Part shown: in pieces, positions 45,075-53,684 of the stretch
Layout: every line of letters begins with the position of its first letter
Numbering within the stretch: the first letter of the stretch is position 1
Assembly (NCBI GenBank): GCA_017451915.1
Contig: JAFTNJ010000017.1
Coordinates: forward strand, 1 to 56,938
DNA from: Clostridia bacterium
GTDB taxonomy: Bacteria; Bacillota; Clostridia; Oscillospirales; CAG-272
Direction of reading: 5' to 3'
DNA length: 56,938 nt
Translations under genes and position numbers: made by a program
The notes under the pieces: generated by a model
Told to the model about the DNA's origin: nothing
Database searches by the model: none
Seen by the model: the letters and a program-made list of their open reading frames with translations, nothing else

Positions 45075-47111
45075 ATGAACCAACAATGGTACGAGAAAAG
45101 CTTCCGCCGCAATCTGGTGGATATGCATATTGAGGATTGGGACGAGCGGTTCCTTTCCCAATTTTCTCCCGAGGATTACGTGGAGAATCTCAAGCGCGCC
45201 AAGATCAAATCGGCAATGCTGTATTTCCACTCCCACGTGGGCTATTCCTATTACCCCACAAAGAGCGGAAAAATGCACCGCGGATTGGTTGGCCGTGAGG
45301 ATGCTATGCGCCGTCTTGCGGATCTTTGCCACGAGAACGGCATGGACGTGATTGGCTATTACAGTCTGATTTTTAACACCTACGAGGAGGACAGACACCC
45401 CGAGTGGCGCATTATGGACGGCGAGGAGGACGATAGCTCCAAGCGTCAAAGAGGCAGTCGCTACGGCCATTGCTGTCCCAACAACCCCGAGTACAGGGAA
45501 TATGTCAAGACCCAGATGCGGGAGATCGCCGACTACTTCACCGTGGAGGGAATGTTCTACGACATGACCTACTGGTCGGGTGTTTGCCATTGCCCCCACT
45601 GTACCAAGCGATTCTTTGAGGAGACGGGATATTTCGAGATTCCCCGCAAGGAAAATTGGGAGGATCCCGTATGGCGGACCTTCATTCAAAAGCGGTATGA
45701 ATGGATCGGGGAGTTTGCCCGCTTTGTTACCGCCTACTCCAAGGAAGTGATGCCCCATGCCAGCGTACAGCACAACTGTGCTTACGCCTCCACGGGCGTT
45801 TGGAAACAGGCCTGCACCGAAGGCGTGACCGATGCCTGTGATTTTTGCGGCGGCGACCTGTACGGGAGCATTTACGCCCACTCCTTTGCGGCAAAATACT
45901 ATCGGGCGGTGACCCAAAACGCGCCCTTTGAATACATGATCAGCCGTTGCAATCCCGGATTGGCACAGCATACCGTGAATCGAACCCACGCCGAGATGGA
46001 GTTGCAAACCTTCTTGACCATTGCTCACCACGGCGCCCCCTTTATCATCGACGCCATGGATCCCGTGGGAACCATGGATTCCCGTGTGTACGAGCAGATC
46101 GGAAGCGTCTTCTCCAAGACCATCCCCTACGAGCCTTATCTCACGGGCAAGCCCATGGAGGACGTGGCCGTCTATTACTCCACCACGGGACGCTACGATC
46201 GGTTTGGTCAAGGCTTTGACCACCGCAGCGCGGTGATCGGTCTTTCCCAGACGCTTGCCTCCTGCCACGTTCCTTACGGAATTCTGACCAACAGCGTTAT
46301 GGAACGCTGCAAGGATTACAAAATGATCTTTGCCCCCATGATCGCGGGACTGGGCGATGCCCAAAGAGCGGCGCTTTGCAGCTACGTCAAGGAGGGCGGA
46401 ACCCTCTATTTCAGCGGAGCGGAGGAGCCTGCGCTTTTGCGGGAGCTGATCGGTGGTGAGTTGATGGGATATACCGATACCATCCACACCTATCTTGCCC
46501 CTCTGCCCGCGTATGAGGATTTCATGAGCGGCTTTAATGAAAAGTATCCCATGACCTTCAAGGTGATGCTCCCCTTGGTCAAACTGACGGGGGCGGCGAC
46601 CACCGTAGCGGCACGGCTCTGTTTGCCGTATTCCAAGGCCGACGATCCCAAGGCTTTTTCATCGATCCATTCCAATCCTCCCGGAGAGCTGACCAACCAT
46701 CCCACCTTGGTGTTTGCCAACTACGGGAAGGGCAAGGTGATCTGGTGCGCCGCTCCCGTGGAGCTGGATCGTAGAAAGCAATATACCGATATGATGCGAC
46801 GGATTCTGGAATTGGGTGCCCCCGAGAAGGAATGGAGCCTGACCTGCGACGCCCGCCGTCAGGTGGAGCTCCTCGGTTTTGAAACGGAGAACGGATACTA
46901 CGTCAATTTTGTGGATCTGCTCTTTGACGACGAGCGTGTGACCACCCGTCCCTTCACCGTAAAGCTACGGATTCCTGCGGGACGAGAGGTCGCATCGGTC
47001 AATCTGCTTCCCACGGGAGCGCCTTTGGACTTTTCCGTGCGGGACGGCGAGCTGACCTTCCGCACGCCCGAGACCGAGCTGATCGCCATGTTTGAGATCA
47101 AACAAAAATAA
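45075..47111 (+). CDS. GHL6-type glycoside hydrolase (alpha-L-fucosidase-like)
   Basis: A 678-residue protein. The N-terminal ~350 residues (NLVDMHIEDWDERFLS, then LDLC-type strand patterns, GMFYDMTYW with a Cys-rich CHCPHC) fit the hypothetical glycoside hydrolase 6 family, a TIM-barrel related to alpha-L-fucosidases and beta-galactosidases. Residues about 370-500 resemble a beta-galactosidase trimerisation domain, and the C-terminus is a small beta-domain. No signal peptide, so it acts in the cytosol on imported oligosaccharides. The ATG at 45075 has GAGGATG upstream; a longer in-frame reading would overlap the cupin gene. Activity is unproven. Confidence 0.75.
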   Translation: MNQQWYEKSFRRNLVDMHIEDWDERFLSQFSPEDYVENLKRAKIKSAMLYFHSHVGYSYYPTKSGKMHRGLVGREDAMRRLADLCHENGMDVIGYYSLIFNTYEEDRHPEWRIMDGEEDDSSKRQRGSRYGHCCPNNPEYREYVKTQMREIADYFTVEGMFYDMTYWSGVCHCPHCTKRFFEETGYFEIPRKENWEDPVWRTFIQKRYEWIGEFARFVTAYSKEVMPHASVQHNCAYASTGVWKQACTEGVTDACDFCGGDLYGSIYAHSFAAKYYRAVTQNAPFEYMISRCNPGLAQHTVNRTHAEMELQTFLTIAHHGAPFIIDAMDPVGTMDSRVYEQIGSVFSKTIPYEPYLTGKPMEDVAVYYSTTGRYDRFGQGFDHRSAVIGLSQTLASCHVPYGILTNSVMERCKDYKMIFAPMIAGLGDAQRAALCSYVKEGGTLYFSGAEEPALLRELIGGELMGYTDTIHTYLAPLPAYEDFMSGFNEKYPMTFKVMLPLVKLTGAATTVAARLCLPYSKADDPKAFSSIHSNPPGELTNHPTLVFANYGKGKVIWCAAPVELDRRKQYTDMMRRILELGAPEKEWSLTCDARRQVELLGFETENGYYVNFVDLLFDDERVTTRPFTVKLRIPAGREVASVNLLPTGAPLDFSVRDGELTFRTPETELIAMFEIKQK

Positions 47112-47124
47112 GCATTTCAAAAAT

Positions 47125-47168
47125 CCATGGAGCCGTCGTGTATTTCGGCGGCTCCATGGGCTTTTATT
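47125..47168 (+). terminator. Terminator of the glycoside hydrolase operon
   Basis: CCATGGAGCCG (47125-47135) pairs with CGGCTCCATGG (47149-47159), extended inward with G-T pairs, and a T-rich tract follows. Confidence 0.88.
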
Positions 47169-47189
47169 TTCCTTTTTCTCCAATAATCA

Positions 47190-47218
47190 TTGACATTTCC
47201 CGCGGTTTGCGGTATAAT
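47190..47218 (+). promoter_or_regulatory. Perfect consensus SigA promoter
   Basis: TTGACA (47190-47195), 17 bases, TATAAT (47213-47218): every base matches the consensus. It drives the two phosphodiesterase genes. Confidence 0.9.
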
Positions 47219-47256
47219 ACGGGTGGTTTCGAAAATGAAGCAGAGGAGGGGTGCCA

Positions 47257-48054
47257 ATGCGACTCTACGATCAAAATATCTGGGGCAATATGAAGCCCGA
47301 TCAGTGCATTGCCAACCGCAACGGACTGATCCGCGGCCTGATCGCCAAGTACGATCCCGATGTCTGCGGCTTTCAGGAGTGCAATCCCAAAACCAGCCGC
47401 GCGGGGGATACCCCCATCGTGGCTTTGCTGGAAGACGCCTACGAGGAGGTCTGTCCTACGCTGGCCGATCGCAACTTTACGCCGATCTTTTACCATCGGG
47501 AGCGGATGCGCCTTTTGGACGGCGGATGGTTTTTGTTTGACGGCAAAAACGACAAGAATTCCAAGTCGGTCACCTGGGCCCTTTTGGAGGAGCGCGCCGG
47601 CAAACAGCGCTGCGCGGTTCTTTCGGTTCATTTTTGGTGGAAATGGGAGAGCGAGGAGGATACCCTTCAGCGCCGTGCCAATGCCGCCCAGCTGGTGGAT
47701 TTTTGCCGGGCTCTGCGGCAGGAGCATGGAGTGCCCATCTTTGTGATGGGGGATCTGAACAGCGGCATCGGTTCCCATCAAGGGGAGGATGCCTACCGTG
47801 AGATGCTTCGTCTTGGAATGCAGGACGCCCGTAACCTTGCCAAGGAATCTACCCAAATGCTCACTGCCCACGCTTATCCGATCCTGAATGCGGAAGGGAA
47901 GTACGTGGACGGCGGCGATCCCATCAAGACCCTGGACTATATCTTCTGCTACGGAGAGCTTCCGACGTCCGTGGATTCGTTCCGGGTCCTTACCGAGCGG
48001 GAGGCGTTGGATAGCTCGGATCACTGTCCGCTGTTGCTGGACGTTCAGCTTTGA
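47257..48054 (+). CDS. Endonuclease/exonuclease/phosphatase-family protein
   Basis: A 265-residue EEP-superfamily metallohydrolase: DQNIWG (N-terminal Asn), FQEC (catalytic Glu), HFWWKW, GDLNS and the final SSDHCPLLLDV motif. No signal peptide is present. The family covers DNases, phosphatases and sphingomyelinase-like enzymes, so substrate is open. AGGAGGGG precedes the ATG at 47257 (a GTG six bases upstream is less well placed). It is cotranscribed with a glycerophosphodiesterase. Confidence 0.85.
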   Translation: MRLYDQNIWGNMKPDQCIANRNGLIRGLIAKYDPDVCGFQECNPKTSRAGDTPIVALLEDAYEEVCPTLADRNFTPIFYHRERMRLLDGGWFLFDGKNDKNSKSVTWALLEERAGKQRCAVLSVHFWWKWESEEDTLQRRANAAQLVDFCRALRQEHGVPIFVMGDLNSGIGSHQGEDAYREMLRLGMQDARNLAKESTQMLTAHAYPILNAEGKYVDGGDPIKTLDYIFCYGELPTSVDSFRVLTEREALDSSDHCPLLLDVQL

Positions 48055-48090
48055 TTTTTTTAATACATATGCATAAAGGAGATTTTTAGT

Positions 48091-48795
48091 ATGTTTATCG
48101 TATACGCGCATCGGGGAGCCAGCGAATACGCACCCGAAAACACCATGAGTTCTTTCCAGCTTGGCGTCCGCATGGGAGCCAACGGCATTGAAACCGACGT
48201 TCGCCGCACCAAGGACGGTGTTTTGGTTCTGTTTCATGACAAGGATTTTACCAGAGTTATCGGTTGTGAGGGCTGCATTGCCGATTACACCTATGAGGAG
48301 CTGATGCAGTTCCGTGTTAAGAATGAGAAGACCGACACCGAGGATATTATCATCAAGTTTGAGGATTTCCTCCGTTATCTTGGGTTCCGCGATCTTCATT
48401 TTGCCATTGAGCTCAAGGAGGATCTGGCAGAGGAGACCATCGCCCTTCTGGATCGGTACAACATGAAGGACAAGGCCATCATCACCTCCTTCAAGTTTGA
48501 TTACATCAAGCACGTCAAGGAGCTTCGTCCCGATTGGCGCGTAGGATACTTGGTCAAAGAGGTGACCGATGAGATCCTTTTCGATCTTGCCTCCATTGGC
48601 GGCGAGCAGCTCTGTCCGCAGGCCAAGTACGTGACCGCCGAGAAGGTGGAAGCATGGCACGGCATGGGCTACAACGTTCGCGCTTGGGGCGTTACCGATT
48701 TCGACCTGATGAAAAACGCCTACGATTGCGGCGTGGACGGCATGACCGTCAATTTCCCCGATCAGCTGATCTCCTACATGGTGAAGAAGCAGTAA
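48091..48795 (+). CDS. Glycerophosphodiester phosphodiesterase
   Basis: A 234-residue cytosolic GDPD: AHRGASEYAPENTMSSF (His7, Arg8, Glu in ENT), ETDVRRTKDGVLVLFHD with the metal Glu/Asp and second His. It hydrolyses glycerophosphodiesters to glycerol-3-phosphate and an alcohol; UgpQ-like enzymes lack a signal peptide in the same way. AAAGGAG lies upstream. No G3P transporter is adjacent. Confidence 0.92.
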   Translation: MFIVYAHRGASEYAPENTMSSFQLGVRMGANGIETDVRRTKDGVLVLFHDKDFTRVIGCEGCIADYTYEELMQFRVKNEKTDTEDIIIKFEDFLRYLGFRDLHFAIELKEDLAEETIALLDRYNMKDKAIITSFKFDYIKHVKELRPDWRVGYLVKEVTDEILFDLASIGGEQLCPQAKYVTAEKVEAWHGMGYNVRAWGVTDFDLMKNAYDCGVDGMTVNFPDQLISYMVKKQ

Positions 48796-48895
48796 ATCGG
48801 TTAAACGATGAATTCCCAATGAGCACTAGAGGTGTTCCAAGTAAAAAGAGATTGGCTCATTAAGGGGATTATTTGCACAAACGAAGAAATAAAAG

Positions 48896-49026
48896 AAGGC
48901 TCCCTTGTGTAAAGGGAGCTGTCGCGAAGCGACTGAGGGATTGTTTTGCGCAAATTTTGCGTTTTTCACAACCCCTCCGCCTCGTTCCTCGGCACCTCCC
49001 CTTACACAGGGGAGGCTTTTTTATGC
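48896..49026. repeat. MITE-like dispersed repeat with inverted ends
   Basis: The ends are imperfect inverted repeats (GGCTCCCTTGTGTAAAGGGAG near 48898 given as a hairpin, and CCTCCCCTTACACAGGGGAGG near 48996), about 130 bases apart. Internal GTCGCGAAGCGAC and CCTCCGCCTC tracts complete a palindromic element. A relative lies at 56718-56835. It has no ORF of its own. The 48796-48895 stretch before it is AT-rich with no feature seen. Confidence 0.7.
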
Positions 49027-49085
49027 CGTTTTACTTTAGCCAGTATCTTTTTTGCTTAGTAATGGGAATGCAGTTCTGCTTTTAT

Positions 49086-49655
49086 TCAGTAGACAACATA
49101 TTGCCCGTGGATAAATTGATAGTAAGTTTGTACATCAACAACTCCCGGGTCGGAAATATACAATTCATCTGTGCTTAAGTTATGCACGAGCATTTGTCCG
49201 TCGGTTTGAAACATAATGTAAAGAGGTGATTCGGTGTTAAAACTTACATAATATCGATTGGCTGCCATAGGATCAAATCCAATCTCTTCGAAAGTGGTAG
49301 GATGTAATACAATGTTTTTTCGAACCAAAACGGTGGATAAAAAGGAGGTGATCTCATTTTCATTACCCAATAAAAACCTTGTGCTTACGTGTGGCATATC
49401 CCATGCGGTAGCCATGCTCGTTATTGTATTGCTAACAAGGACTGAATCGTTTTTTCTCAAAGTTAGAACATTTCCCTCCGAAGAAAGTGTGTATTCGGAA
49501 GATCTTTCTACAAGATTGGCACTTTTTGTAATAGGATCAATTAAGGAATTTCCGTTGTCGTCTAACGATGTGTTCTTACAAGCATTTAGAGAAAAAAGCA
49601 AGAACAACGCTAAAAAAATTCCGGTTGTGCGAAATAAAAAATCCATTTTCTTCAT
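49086..49655 (-). CDS. Small lipoprotein of unknown function in an AT-rich segment
   Basis: A 189-residue lipoprotein (basic MKKMD start, hydrophobic 10-23, lipobox LNAC with Cys26). No recognisable domain; the rest is a Ser/Thr/Asn-rich beta-type sequence with a central hydrophobic stretch. GGAGGAAA precedes the ATG at 49655. Base composition is clearly lower in GC than its neighbours, which suggests horizontal gain or weak selection. It has no operon partner. Confidence 0.65.
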   Translation of the reverse strand: MKKMDFLFRTTGIFLALFLLFSLNACKNTSLDDNGNSLIDPITKSANLVERSSEYTLSSEGNVLTLRKNDSVLVSNTITSMATAWDMPHVSTRFLLGNENEITSFLSTVLVRKNIVLHPTTFEEIGFDPMAANRYYVSFNTESPLYIMFQTDGQMLVHNLSTDELYISDPGVVDVQTYYQFIHGQYVVY

Positions 49656-49947
49656 AGCAATTTCCTCCTTGTTTTTTTGAAAACATACCGTTTCCTTGTT
49701 TTCATGATACCATATTTTTGAAAAAAAGAAAATATAATGTTTTTTTATTTTACAATTTATACACATTAATTGGTTTGCAGTACAAAATTTGCGCTTTGAT
49801 TTTGTTAATTATAAATAATGTTTTCGCTTTTTTGGATTGGGATCCGTCCTGAGATTTAAATTCAATGGTTATGGTGGGTTAAAGACGGTAGGTGATATTT
49901 TATGATCTTTTTACGGTTGTTTTCTTTCGTTCTCCACAAGGTTTTTC
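49656..49947. other. AT-rich gap with no visible gene
   Basis: About 290 AT-rich bases between the lipoprotein start and the promoter of the second aromatic operon. No hairpin with a U-run, ORF with a ribosome site or known motif was seen. Confidence 0.5.
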
Positions 49948-49975
49948 TTGACTTTTTCGCGGATTGGTGTATAAT
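49948..49975 (+). promoter_or_regulatory. Promoter of the second aromatic operon
   Basis: TTGACT (49948-49953), 16 bases, TATAAT (49970-49975). The leader is only about 26 bases, with GGAGG before the ATG, so no attenuator or T-box fits in it. Confidence 0.8.
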
Positions 49976-50007
49976 ATAAGGTAACAGCTTTTTGGAGGCA
50001 ATACACG

Positions 50008-51315
50008 ATGAATCTTTTGGAAGAAGCAAGATTGGAGATCAACGAAATTGATCGGGAAATGGCGCGCCTGTTTACCCGCCGTATGCACGCGGTGGAAAAG
50101 GTGGCGGCCTATAAAAAAGAGCAGGGAATGGCCATCTTTGACCCCGTGCGGGAGCAGCAGGTCATCGCCCGCAACGCAGGGGCCTTGGAGGAGGATGCTC
50201 TGCGTCCCTATTACGTGGATTTTTTAAAGAATGCCATGCGGGTCTCTCGGGCCTATCAGAAAAAAATGCTGGAGTCGGGAGCACTCTGCGCCCGTACCCT
50301 GCGCATGGAGCTGGGGGAGGACAGCTACGACATTCTCATGGAGCGCGGAATTCTGAAGCGTGCCGGGGAGCTGTTGCAGCTTGACCGCCGCGTTCTCATT
50401 GTCACCGACGATGGGGTTCCGCGGCAGTACGCCCTTACCGTGGCGGCGCAATGCAAGGAGCCCGTAATCGTGACCCTGCCCCAGGGCGAGGGAACCAAAA
50501 ACGCGGAGAGCTTGCAGCGGCTTTGGAAGACCATGCTGCAGCACAGCTTTACCCGCTCGGATTGCGTGGTGGCCGTAGGCGGCGGCGTAATGGGAGATCT
50601 GGCAGGCTTTTGCGCCGCGACCTATATGCGCGGTGTGGATTTTTATAATATCCCCACCACCCTTCTGTCTCAGGTGGATTCCTCCATCGGCGGCAAGGTG
50701 GCCGTGGATTTTTGTGAGGTAAAGAACATCGTTGGTGCCTTCCATCAGCCCAAACGGGTGCTGATCGATCCCGACGTTCTCAAGACCCTGCCTCCCCGTC
50801 AGATCGCCAACGGTCTGGCCGAAGCACTCAAGGAATCCCTGACCTCGGATGCCGAGCTCTTTGCCATCATTGAGCAGGGCGTGACCGAGGAAACGCTGGA
50901 AACCGTGATCGAAAAGGCCCTGCAGATCAAAAAGGCCGTGGTGGAGGAGGACGAAAAGGAGAGCGGTCTGCGCCGCATCCTCAATTTTGGCCATACTCTG
51001 GGACACGGCATTGAATCCGAAAGCGGTCTGGACGGTCTCTATCACGGAGAATGCGTGGCTCTGGGCATGATCCCCATGTGCTCGGCATCGGTGCGGGAGC
51101 GGTTGATCCCCGTTCTTGCCGCGCTGGGACTTCCCACGGTGGTGGAAGGGGATCTGGAAACCATTTTGAACATTGCCGCCCACGACAAAAAGCGGAGCGG
51201 CTCGGATATTTCGGTGGTGTGGGTTGAGAGCATTGGCTCCTGCGAGATCCGACGGATGCCCCTGGAGGAATGGAAGCAAATGATCCGAACCAATCTGGGC
51301 AAGGGGGACGCGTAA
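50008..51315 (+). CDS. aroB: Fused chorismate mutase-3-dehydroquinate synthase
   Basis: A 435-residue fusion. Residues 1-90 form an AroQ-type chorismate mutase (Arg8, Arg24-25, Lys36-37, Arg48, Glu49), highly similar to the mutase part of pheA at 16008. Residues 95-435 are 3-dehydroquinate synthase: AVGGGVMGDLAGF (189-201), LSQVDSSIGGKV, NFGHTLGHGIE and a second HGE. It makes 3-dehydroquinate from DAHP and, in its N-terminus, prephenate from chorismate. aroC starts one base after its stop. This order of fusion is not one I recognise from textbooks. Confidence 0.93.
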   Translation: MNLLEEARLEINEIDREMARLFTRRMHAVEKVAAYKKEQGMAIFDPVREQQVIARNAGALEEDALRPYYVDFLKNAMRVSRAYQKKMLESGALCARTLRMELGEDSYDILMERGILKRAGELLQLDRRVLIVTDDGVPRQYALTVAAQCKEPVIVTLPQGEGTKNAESLQRLWKTMLQHSFTRSDCVVAVGGGVMGDLAGFCAATYMRGVDFYNIPTTLLSQVDSSIGGKVAVDFCEVKNIVGAFHQPKRVLIDPDVLKTLPPRQIANGLAEALKESLTSDAELFAIIEQGVTEETLETVIEKALQIKKAVVEEDEKESGLRRILNFGHTLGHGIESESGLDGLYHGECVALGMIPMCSASVRERLIPVLAALGLPTVVEGDLETILNIAAHDKKRSGSDISVVWVESIGSCEIRRMPLEEWKQMIRTNLGKGDA

Positions 51316-51316
51316 C

Positions 51317-52402
51317 ATGAAGAATACCTTTGGACAAAGCGTAAGCCTTACCCTCTTTGGAGAGAGTCACGGAGCACAGATCGGTGCCGTGCTGGACGGA
51401 CTGGCCCCCGGGATCCCGGTGGACGAGGAGTTTCTCCGTCAACAGCTCACGCTGCGGCGTCCGGCGGGCAAGATCTCCACGGCGCGGGTGGAGGCCGATG
51501 AATTTCAGATTGTCAGCGGTCTGTTCCAAGGCCGTACCACCGGTACTCCTTTGACCATTCTCATTCCCAATACCAATACCAAAAGCAAGGATTATACGCC
51601 CGAGCTGCCCCGTCCCGGCCACGCCGACTTTACGGCGGAGCAGAAATACCACGGCTTTCAGGATTACCGCGGCGGAGGGCATTTCTCGGGACGGATCACC
51701 GCGGCACTGGTAGCCGCCGGCGCAATCCTTCTCTCGGCGCTCCGTCAAAAGGGGATCCTGATCGGCACGCATATGAAGCGGGTGGCCGGTGTGGAGGATC
51801 GGGACTTTGATGACTTTGCGGCCGACCTTCACTTTCTTTCCACTGCTCCCTTTGCCGTGCTGAATTCCGCCGCCGGTGAGCAGATGCACCAGGCCATTAC
51901 CCGTGCCGCCTCCGAGGGCGATAGCGTTGGCGGAGTCCTGGAAACCCTGGTTCTCGGCCTTCCCGCCGGGATCGGCGAGCCCTGGTTCGATACGGTGGAG
52001 GGACTGCTCTCCCACGCGCTTTTTGGAATTCCCGCCGTCAAGGGTGTGGAATTTGGCGATGGCTTTGCCATGGCCGAGCATCGGGGAAGCGAAATGAACG
52101 ACGCCTTCCGCATCCGCGAGGGAGGCATTGTTACTCAAACCAATCACAACGGCGGCATCAACGGCGGCATCACCAACGGTATGCCCCTGATCTTCCGTTG
52201 CGCCGTCAAGCCTACGCCCTCCATTTTCCGGGAGCAGGAAACGGTGGATATGTATCAAAAGGAGGAGCGCAAGCTCTCCCTGCAAGGGCGGCACGATCCC
52301 GCCATCGTTCACCGCGCGCGCGTGGTGGTGGACAGCGTTACGGCCCTGGTTCTGTGCGATCTTCTGGCACAGCGCTACGGTACCGATTTTTTGAAACCCT
52401 GA
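51317..52402 (+). CDS. aroC: Chorismate synthase
   Basis: A 361-residue FMN-dependent chorismate synthase with the GESHGAQIGAVLDG start motif, RPGHADFT and the later VDMYQ region. It converts EPSP to chorismate. The start codon is one base after the aroB stop, so translation is likely coupled. Confidence 0.96.
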   Translation: MKNTFGQSVSLTLFGESHGAQIGAVLDGLAPGIPVDEEFLRQQLTLRRPAGKISTARVEADEFQIVSGLFQGRTTGTPLTILIPNTNTKSKDYTPELPRPGHADFTAEQKYHGFQDYRGGGHFSGRITAALVAAGAILLSALRQKGILIGTHMKRVAGVEDRDFDDFAADLHFLSTAPFAVLNSAAGEQMHQAITRAASEGDSVGGVLETLVLGLPAGIGEPWFDTVEGLLSHALFGIPAVKGVEFGDGFAMAEHRGSEMNDAFRIREGGIVTQTNHNGGINGGITNGMPLIFRCAVKPTPSIFREQETVDMYQKEERKLSLQGRHDPAIVHRARVVVDSVTALVLCDLLAQRYGTDFLKP

Positions 52403-52421
52403 CGAAAAGGAAACAACGATC

Positions 52422-53684
52422 ATGCAATACGGATGCATTGGAGAACATTTAAAGCACAGCTTTTCCGCCGAGATCCATCATGCCCTGGGGGAGTATCCCT
52501 ACGAGATCTGTGAGGTGCCGTCCGACGGTCTGGACGAATTCATGCAGGCGCGGGCATTTTGCGGTATCAACGTGACCATCCCCTATAAGGAGCGGGTGAT
52601 CCCTCACCTGTTTTGGATCAGCGAGCAGGCCAAGGCCATTGGCGCGGTCAATACCGTGGTCAACCGTGACGGAAAGCTTTACGGCTACAACACGGATTTT
52701 TACGGCATGAGTGCCCTGATCCGCCGCTTGGGACTTTCCCTCGAAGGCAAAAAGGTAGCGGTTCTGGGGAGCGGAGGCACCTCCCGCACCGCTTTGGCGG
52801 TAGCAAAATCCATGGGGGCGGGAACGGTTCTCTGCGTCAGCCGACGGGAGACCGATTCCACCGTCTCCTACGAGCGTCTCTATGGGGAACATACCGACCT
52901 GCAGATCGTGATCAATACCACTCCCTGCGGTATGTACCCCTATCCCGACGGTACCGAGACCATGGCGGCCGCCGCCGTGGATGTTGCCCGATTTCCTGCC
53001 CTGGAGGGCGTGGTGGACGCGGTGTACAATCCGTTGCGTTCCCAGCTGGTGCTGGATGCCCGCGCCCGCGGGATTCCCGCCGAGGGAGGTCTCTTTATGC
53101 TGGTGGCGCAGGCGGTACGTGCCTCCGAGATCTTTTTGGACGTTACCTATCCCGAGGAGATTGCCGAGCAGATCTACCGTCGGCTGCTGCGGCAAAAGGA
53201 GAATTTAGTGCTTACGGGTATGCCCGGGAGCGGAAAGAGCACCGTGGGCAGGCTCTTGGCCGCGCGCTTGGGGCTGGAGCTCTTTGACCTGGATGCCGCC
53301 ATTGTGGATCGGGTCGGCAAGCCCATTCCCACCATCTTTGCCGAGGAAGGGGAGTGTGGGTTCCGCGCCTGGGAGACCCGCGTGCTCAAGGAGCAGGCAA
53401 CCCAGCGCAACGGACTTCTCATTGCCACCGGCGGCGGTGCTGTTTTGAAGGATGAAAATATCAACGCTCTGCGGCGCAACGGAAGGATCTACTTTTTGGA
53501 CCGTCCCCTGCAGGATCTGCTTCCCACCGAGGACCGTCCTCTGGCGTCCTCTGCCGAGGCGATCCGCGCGCGGTACGAGGAACGCTATCAGCGCTATTGC
53601 ACCACGGCGGATCTGCGGATCGCGGTGCAGGGAGATCCCGAAACCGTTGCCAACGCCATTGAGCGGGATTGGAGTCAATTATGA
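52422..53684 (+). CDS. aroE: Fused shikimate dehydrogenase-shikimate kinase
   Basis: A 420-residue fusion. Residues 1-255 are shikimate dehydrogenase (Lys56 in NVTIPYK, Asp92 in GYNTD, Rossmann GSGGTSRTA near 117). Residues 262-420 are shikimate kinase (AroK) with the P-loop GMPGSGKS (266-273), Arg in RAWE and GGGAV. It carries out two successive steps, 3-dehydroshikimate to shikimate and shikimate to shikimate-3-phosphate. Its stop overlaps the aroQ start (ATGA). Confidence 0.94.
   Translation: MQYGCIGEHLKHSFSAEIHHALGEYPYEICEVPSDGLDEFMQARAFCGINVTIPYKERVIPHLFWISEQAKAIGAVNTVVNRDGKLYGYNTDFYGMSALIRRLGLSLEGKKVAVLGSGGTSRTALAVAKSMGAGTVLCVSRRETDSTVSYERLYGEHTDLQIVINTTPCGMYPYPDGTETMAAAAVDVARFPALEGVVDAVYNPLRSQLVLDARARGIPAEGGLFMLVAQAVRASEIFLDVTYPEEIAEQIYRRLLRQKENLVLTGMPGSGKSTVGRLLAARLGLELFDLDAAIVDRVGKPIPTIFAEEGECGFRAWETRVLKEQATQRNGLLIATGGGAVLKDENINALRRNGRIYFLDRPLQDLLPTEDRPLASSAEAIRARYEERYQRYCTTADLRIAVQGDPETVANAIERDWSQL

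Noticed and set aside
49948-50007. T-box or attenuator before the second aromatic operon
   Set aside because: The leader after the -10 box is only about 26 bases, too short for either.
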